Source of the DNA: Kitasatospora cinereorecta
GTDB taxonomy: Bacteria; Actinomycetota; Actinomycetes; Streptomycetales; Streptomycetaceae
NCBI RefSeq assembly: GCF_024172095.1
Contig: NZ_JAMZDX010000009.1
Span: 1-64,000 of the forward strand
Direction: 5' to 3'
Length of the DNA: 64,000 nt
The stretch's first letter is position 1; the number at the start of each line of letters is the position of its first letter. The notes beneath the pieces were generated by a model that saw nothing but the letters and a program-made list of their open reading frames with translations, was not told where the DNA came from and made no database searches. Positions 59,540-64,000 of the stretch are shown piece after piece. The position numbers and the translations under genes were made by a program.

Positions 59540-60481
59540 TCAGCCGGCCGTCCAGGGGGCCTTCGTCATCAGGGCCTTCACGTTGGCGACGTACGAGGGG
59601 TTGGGGATCACCGACACGCCGGTGGTGACGCCCGTCGCCGGGTCGGTGACCGGGTTGTAGTGCACATTGCCCGCGCCCGCGTTGTAGGCGGCGATCACCA
59701 GGTCCAGCAGCGGCGTCTTGCCGGTGGCCGGGTCGGGCGACAGGTCGTAGGTGCCGCCGAAGCAGGAGTCGCCGTAGTAGGCGACCAGCCAGTCGAGCAG
59801 CTGGGTGCCCAACTGCACGTTGCCCGCCAGCGTCTGGGCGTCGCTGGTGGTGCCGAACTTGGTGTTCATCATGGCGACGGTGCCGGGCATCACCTGCATG
59901 GTGCCGATGCCGCCGTCGCACGCCAGGATCGCGGACTGCCAGCCGCTCTCCTGCCACGCGATCGCCTTCACCAGGGCGGTCGGCAGCGGCGGCAGGGTCT
60001 CGCTGCCGCCCTTGCTGAGGGTGAAGGTCCGGCTCTTGGCAGCGGCCGCGGCCAGCGCCGCGTCCACGTCGGCGCGCGGCGCGTTGGTGCCGGTGTAGCT
60101 CGGCTTGCAGGAACTCTGCAGCGGCGGGGTGTGCGGCGTGGTGACCGGCGGCGGCGGAGGAGCGACCGGTCCGGCCTTGGCCACCGGGGCGGGCGCGGCG
60201 GTGGTCTTCGCGGCCGTCGGCGCGGCCGAGCGCTTCGCGGCCGACGCGCTCGCGGACGCACTGGCCGACGCGCTCGGGCTCGCGCCCGGCGAAGCGCTCC
60301 CGCTGGGGCTCGGACTCGGGCTCGGCGACGCCTCGGCGCTGGCGCTCGCCGCCGCGGCGACGGGCGTGGCGTCCGCGCTCGGGTGCTGGTCCGCCTTCTT
60401 GGCGCAGCCCGCGAGCGGCGCCGTCGCCACGACGGCGGACAGCAGGACGGTCGCCGCGCGCAGCGGTCGCTTGGTGGTCAT
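59540..60481 (-). CDS. Lytic transglycosylase (SLT) lipoprotein
   Basis: 313 residues. Lipobox PLAGC at the end of a signal sequence, with C at about 26. A low-complexity Ala/Ser/Pro linker (SASPSASASASAS) reaches about 100. The catalytic domain contains AIAWQESGWQSAILACDGGIGTMQVMPGT, with E of QESG as the general acid, then AAYNAGAGN. It should cleave peptidoglycan glycan strands outside the membrane. Confidence 0.9.
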   Translation of the reverse strand: MTTKRPLRAATVLLSAVVATAPLAGCAKKADQHPSADATPVAAAASASAEASPSPSPSPSGSASPGASPSASASASASASAAKRSAAPTAAKTTAAPAPVAKAGPVAPPPPPVTTPHTPPLQSSCKPSYTGTNAPRADVDAALAAAAAKSRTFTLSKGGSETLPPLPTALVKAIAWQESGWQSAILACDGGIGTMQVMPGTVAMMNTKFGTTSDAQTLAGNVQLGTQLLDWLVAYYGDSCFGGTYDLSPDPATGKTPLLDLVIAAYNAGAGNVHYNPVTDPATGVTTGVSVIPNPSYVANVKALMTKAPWTAG

Positions 60482-60766
60482 GCGAGTTGTTCCCCCCGGT
60501 TCCCGGTGGCCGGTGCGTCATGCGGTGCCCGGCTCGGCAGGCCGCTCATCGTACACAGACCCGGCCGGGCCGCCGCGGGTGGGCCGGGTGCGGCGCATCC
60601 GTCACGCGCGTGCGCCCCACGGCAACCCCTCCTGCTCCGGCGCGCGAGCAGCAGATGCGAGGTCCCGCCGTCGCGGACCGTCATGCTGGGAGCGACCGAC
60701 CGGCACGTGACCGCATCCCGGGGCCGTGCCCGTTCCCCCTGCTCCCGGATCGCAGAGGTACGGCCG
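60482..60766. other. Intergenic region between the transglycosylase and astacin-like genes
   Basis: 285 bp between divergent genes. AGAGG at 60754-60758 is the only evident ribosome site. No signal-peptide-coding extension of the protease gene is visible in the open upstream frame. Confidence 0.45.
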
Positions 60767-63418
60767 ATGGGCTACGCGACGTTCGACAGGTCCAAGCGCT
60801 GGCCGCAGGCCACGATCCCGTACGAAATCGACGCGTTGTCGTTCCCCCCGGATTCGACCGAGCGGGAGGCGGTCGACGACGCGCTCAAGGCCTGGAGCTC
60901 GACGACGGTCGTCTCGTTCGTCCCGCGCAACAGCGAGCCGGACTTCCTTCGACTCGTTCCCGACGAGGTCCGCTGCAACTCGCCCGTCGGGCGGGCGGGC
61001 GGCGGACAGAAGGTCGTCCTCGCCTTCTTCCCGGGCATCCCGGCCGGCGCGCCGGTCTCGGCGGTCAACCAGCAGGACGACCAGGTCGACTGCCTGTACG
61101 TGGACTCCGACGGCGCCGTCCGCGTCTCCTGGGTCACCGGTACGGGTACCTGGGACGGCCCCGTGGCCCTGACCCCGCCCAAGACCGCCTGGCCCGGCGG
61201 ACAGGTGACCACCGCTGCGCAGTCCGACGACCAGGTGGACCTGTTCTTCGTCGACACCAACGGCGCGGTCAACGTCATGTGGGTCGGCAAGACGGAGCCC
61301 TGGAGCGGACCGGTCGCGCTGACCCCGCCCGGTACCGTTCCCGTCGTGGCCGCGCTCGCGGCCGCTCGGCAGTCCGACGAGCAGCTGGACCTGTTCTTCG
61401 TGGACAACACCGGCGCGGTCAACGTCATGTGGGTCGCCGCGACCGGGCCGTGGAGCGGACCGGTCGCGCTGACCCCGCCCGGTACCGCTTCCCCGGGTTC
61501 GTCGGTGGCCACGGGCAGGCAGACCGATGACCAGCTCGACCTCTTCTACGTCGGCATGGACGGCGTGATCCGGGTGATGTGGGTGGGCGGGACGGGCGCC
61601 TGGCAGGGCCCACTCGACCTCACCGGCCGCGGCGCGGCCTCCATCGTCTCCCCGCTCACCGCGGTCCGGCAGAGCGACGACCAACTCGACCTCTTCTACG
61701 TCGGTACGGACGGTGCCGTTCACCTCCTGTGGGTCGCCGGGACGGGGACCTGGACCGGCCCGGTCGACCTCACTCCACTCGGCACGACCCGTCCGGGCGG
61801 GCAACTCGCGGCCGCTCGGCAGTCCGACGACCAGCTGGACCTGTTCTTCGTCGACAACAACGGCATGGTGAACGTCATGTGGGTGGTCGGGACGGGTGGG
61901 TGGAACGGGCCCGTCGGACTCACCCCGGCCGACACCGCCCCCACCGGGGCCGCCCTCGCGTGCGCCCGGCAGAACGACGACCAGCTCGACCTGCTCTACG
62001 TCGGCAGCGACCTCGCACTGGCGGTGATGTGGGTGGGCGGCACCGGCAGTTGGAACGGACCGGTCGCGTTCCCTCCCGGGAAGTTCGAACCCGGCTCCAT
62101 CATCCACGAACTGGGCCACGCGATCGGCCTGCGTCATGAGCACCAGCGGCCCGACGCATCCGCCTTCGTCACCATCAGCGGGGGAAAGCCGCCGGACTAC
62201 GGCCCGGTGGCCCGTGCGGCGCCCGTCGGCCCGTACGACTGCGGCTCGATCATGCACTATCCCGAGCGCACCCAGCCGCCGACCTTGAAGGTCAACGACT
62301 CGGCCGCCTGCCAGGTCGGCCAGCGCGACGCGCCGAGCCCCGAGGACCGGGCGACCGTCGACTACATCTACGGCCGGGTGACCGCGCCGGGAGGGTCCCT
62401 CGCCGCCGAGCGCCAGTCGGACGAGCAGACCGACGTGCTCTTCGTCGACCGCTTCGGGACGCCCGCCGTGCTGTGGGCCGGCGCGGACGGGGTGTGGCAG
62501 GGCCCGGCCGAACTGGCCGCCACCGGGATCGCCTCGCCCGGGGCGCACCTCGTGGCGGCCCGGCAGTCCGACGAGCAGCTCGATGTCTTCTTCGTCGACA
62601 GCAAGGGCGCGGTGAACCTGATGTGGGTGGCCGAGACGGGAGGGTGGAACGGTCCGGTGGCGCTGATGCCGCCGGGCACCGCCCCGGCGGGGGCCGCGCT
62701 CGCGGCCGCCCGGCAGTCCGACGAGCAGCTCGACGTGTTCTTCGTCGACAGCAAGGGTGTGGTGAACGTGCTGTGGGTGGCCGAGACGGGCGGGTGGAAC
62801 GGTCCCGCTGCTCTGACGCCGCCGGACATCGCTCCGGCGGGGGTCGCGCTCGCGGCCGCTCGGCAGTTCGACGACCAGCTCGACGTGTTCTTCGTCGACA
62901 ACGACGGCGCGGTGAACGTGCTCTGGGTCGGCGAGACGGGTGGCTGGAACGGACCGAGTCGCTTGACGCCGCCGGGCACCGCCCCGGCCGGGGCCGCGCT
63001 CGCGGCTGCCCAGCAGTCCGACGAGCAGCTCGATGTCTTCTTCGTCGACACCAACGGTGCGGTGGGCCTCCTGTGGATCGGCGAGACGGGTGGGTGGAGC
63101 GGTCCGGCGGTTCTGACGCCGCCCGGTACCGTCCCGGCGCTGGCTGCCCTTGCGGTGGCGCGGCAGTCCGACGAGCAGCTCGACGTGTTCTTCGTCGACA
63201 GCAAGGGCGTGGTGAACGTCCTGTGGGTGGCGGAGACGGGTGGGTGGAGCGGTCCGGCGGCGCTGACGGCGCCGGGCACCGCCCCGGCCGGGGCCGCGCT
63301 CGCGGGCACCCGGCGGTGCGACGAGCAGCTCGACGTGTTCTACGTCGACACCAACGGTCAGGTGAACGTCCTGTGGGTCGGCGAGACGGGGGCCTGGAAC
63401 GGACCCGGCGGTCTCTGA
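60767..63418 (+). CDS. Astacin-like metalloprotease interrupted by a beta-propeller, with a second propeller at the C-terminus
   Basis: 883 residues. Residues 1-92 are an astacin N-terminus (RWPQATIPYEID, DDALKAWSSTTVVSFVPR, SPVGRAGGGQKVVLAF). Residues about 95-437 are seven copies of a 48-residue unit, SDDQLDLFFVDNNGxVNVMWVxGTGxWxGPVxLTPPGT. The astacin resumes with SIIHELGHAIGLRHEHQRPD (H447) and SIMHYP (M496), ending near YIYGRVTAPGG. Seven more units follow, 540-883. The unit resembles PLL-type lectin propellers. No signal peptide is visible from ATG 60767 or in the open upstream frame, odd for a protease of this type. Confidence 0.9.
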   Translation: MGYATFDRSKRWPQATIPYEIDALSFPPDSTEREAVDDALKAWSSTTVVSFVPRNSEPDFLRLVPDEVRCNSPVGRAGGGQKVVLAFFPGIPAGAPVSAVNQQDDQVDCLYVDSDGAVRVSWVTGTGTWDGPVALTPPKTAWPGGQVTTAAQSDDQVDLFFVDTNGAVNVMWVGKTEPWSGPVALTPPGTVPVVAALAAARQSDEQLDLFFVDNTGAVNVMWVAATGPWSGPVALTPPGTASPGSSVATGRQTDDQLDLFYVGMDGVIRVMWVGGTGAWQGPLDLTGRGAASIVSPLTAVRQSDDQLDLFYVGTDGAVHLLWVAGTGTWTGPVDLTPLGTTRPGGQLAAARQSDDQLDLFFVDNNGMVNVMWVVGTGGWNGPVGLTPADTAPTGAALACARQNDDQLDLLYVGSDLALAVMWVGGTGSWNGPVAFPPGKFEPGSIIHELGHAIGLRHEHQRPDASAFVTISGGKPPDYGPVARAAPVGPYDCGSIMHYPERTQPPTLKVNDSAACQVGQRDAPSPEDRATVDYIYGRVTAPGGSLAAERQSDEQTDVLFVDRFGTPAVLWAGADGVWQGPAELAATGIASPGAHLVAARQSDEQLDVFFVDSKGAVNLMWVAETGGWNGPVALMPPGTAPAGAALAAARQSDEQLDVFFVDSKGVVNVLWVAETGGWNGPAALTPPDIAPAGVALAAARQFDDQLDVFFVDNDGAVNVLWVGETGGWNGPSRLTPPGTAPAGAALAAAQQSDEQLDVFFVDTNGAVGLLWIGETGGWSGPAVLTPPGTVPALAALAVARQSDEQLDVFFVDSKGVVNVLWVAETGGWSGPAALTAPGTAPAGAALAGTRRCDEQLDVFYVDTNGQVNVLWVGETGAWNGPGGL
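61070..63418 (+). repeat. 144-bp coding repeats, fourteen units in two blocks of seven
   Basis: Units of about 144 bp with DNA core CAGTCCGACGACCAGCTGGACCTG..., seven before the zinc-site exon-like segment (61070-62080) and seven after (62395-63418). The second block is more uniform (several units nearly identical), suggesting recent amplification or gene conversion. Confidence 0.8.
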
Positions 63419-63520
63419 CGACGCTGCCGCCGGGGACATCGCCGGTAGGGTGCCTCGTTGGTCCGCCACCGGGGACGATGTGCCCAGGGTGCGGGCGGTC
63501 GGCGGAGATCGGGGGAGAAC

Positions 63521-64000
63521 GTGGTCGACAGCAGTCACGGGTTCGTCAGGGACCGGCGGGGGTGCCGGCACTGGGGGCCGTACGGGGCGGCGGGGTTGCT
63601 GGTGCGGCGCGGGCAGCGGCTGCTGCTGCAACGGCGGTCGTGGCGGGTGCACCACGGGCGTACGTGGAGCGTGCCCGGTGGGGCGCTGAGGGCGGGGGAG
63701 AGCCCGTGGGACGGGGCCTGCCGGGAGTTCGCGGAGGAGGTGGGGGAGGTGCCGCCGCTGCGGCACCTGCACACGCTCGTCGACGACCACGGCGGCTGGG
63801 CGTACCACACGGTGGTCGCGGACCTCGCCGGTCCGGAGGGCGGTCCGGACCGTGCGGAGCCGCCGCGGCGGCGCAGGGGTGACGGCGAGGGCAGTGCGTA
63901 CCGCTGGTGCACGGTGGCGGAGGTCGGCGCGCTGCGGCTGCACCCCGGGTTCGCGGCGAGCTGGCCGGCCCTGGTCGCTGTGCTGGAGGGTACGGAGTGA
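63521..64000 (+). CDS. Nudix hydrolase
   Basis: 159 residues ending at the window edge. The Nudix box reads GALRAGESPWDGACREFAEEVG, matching Gx5Ex7REUxEExGU. The GAAGLLVRRGQRLLLQRRS start and TWSVPGG are usual before it. GTG 63521 follows GGGGGAG; ATG 63458 is an alternative. Confidence 0.92.
   Translation: MVDSSHGFVRDRRGCRHWGPYGAAGLLVRRGQRLLLQRRSWRVHHGRTWSVPGGALRAGESPWDGACREFAEEVGEVPPLRHLHTLVDDHGGWAYHTVVADLAGPEGGPDRAEPPRRRRGDGEGSAYRWCTVAEVGALRLHPGFAASWPALVAVLEGTE

Noticed and set aside
60602..63943. 1113-residue minus-strand frame opposite the astacin-like gene
   Set aside because: A reflection of the repeats on the plus strand; the plus frame has real domains and catalytic motifs.
1..64000. 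tRNA, rRNA and riboswitches
   Set aside because: No cloverleaf with TTCGA loop, rRNA segment or known riboswitch core was recognised by eye; a covariance-model scan would be decisive.

Overview
The window is very GC-rich actinobacterial chromosome. Several features point to Streptomycetaceae (Streptomyces or Kitasatospora type): an HU protein with a long lysine/alanine tail, SARP and LAL regulators, many leaderless-looking promoters, two lanthipeptide loci and a rifamycin-associated element (RAE) in front of a HelR-type helicase gene. No rRNA, tRNA, CRISPR array or replication origin was recognised.

Layout. 1-5.9 kb: a cysteine-rich gene end, a GGCT-like gene, a DUF1275 membrane protein, a large unrecognised protein with a pore-former-like layout, a tiny secreted peptide gene and a zinc-ribbon membrane protein. 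6-11 kb: amidase, AhpD-like and pirin genes diverging around a candidate operator, a cupin and a ThrE-type exporter. 11-15.7 kb: an operon of a MerR-methyltransferase fusion and an MFS pump behind a classic 19-bp-spacer MerR promoter, then a secreted zinc metalloprotease. 15.7-20.2 kb: accessory DNA with an ISL3-type element (25-bp inverted repeats, near-perfect 8-bp target duplication) that carries a frameshifted transposase and an intact SUFU-domain gene and splits an older reading frame, followed by two orphan genes and an IS5-type remnant.

22.2-36.4 kb is the secondary-metabolism core. A class III lanthipeptide locus (34-aa precursor, hairpin, LanKC, MFS exporter) is preceded by 11-bp-spaced direct heptamers of SARP-box type. 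A SARP gene sits between it and a class II-like locus in which the LanM synthetase has lost the recognisable cyclase zinc motifs and its translationally coupled 76-aa precursor contains no cysteine at all. A LAL-family LuxR regulator follows. This LanM/Cys-free precursor pair is the best candidate for an undescribed system: a dehydrated peptide without thioether rings is the simplest prediction.

36.5-52.3 kb is mostly housekeeping and regulatory: RBBP9-like hydrolase, CAAX protease with a two-component system, HU protein, an ECF sigma factor with its partner, a nonapeptide-repeat membrane protein, a MerR-TPR regulator diverging from a ferredoxin/P450 pair flanked by two minisatellites, and small conserved unknowns. 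52.4-64 kb holds a pentapeptide-repeat pseudogene, a phage-tail-spike-like beta-helix protein, a GNAT gene diverging from helR with its RAE, a lytic transglycosylase lipoprotein, an astacin-like metalloprotease whose catalytic domain is interrupted by a seven-repeat beta-propeller and followed by a second one, and a Nudix hydrolase.
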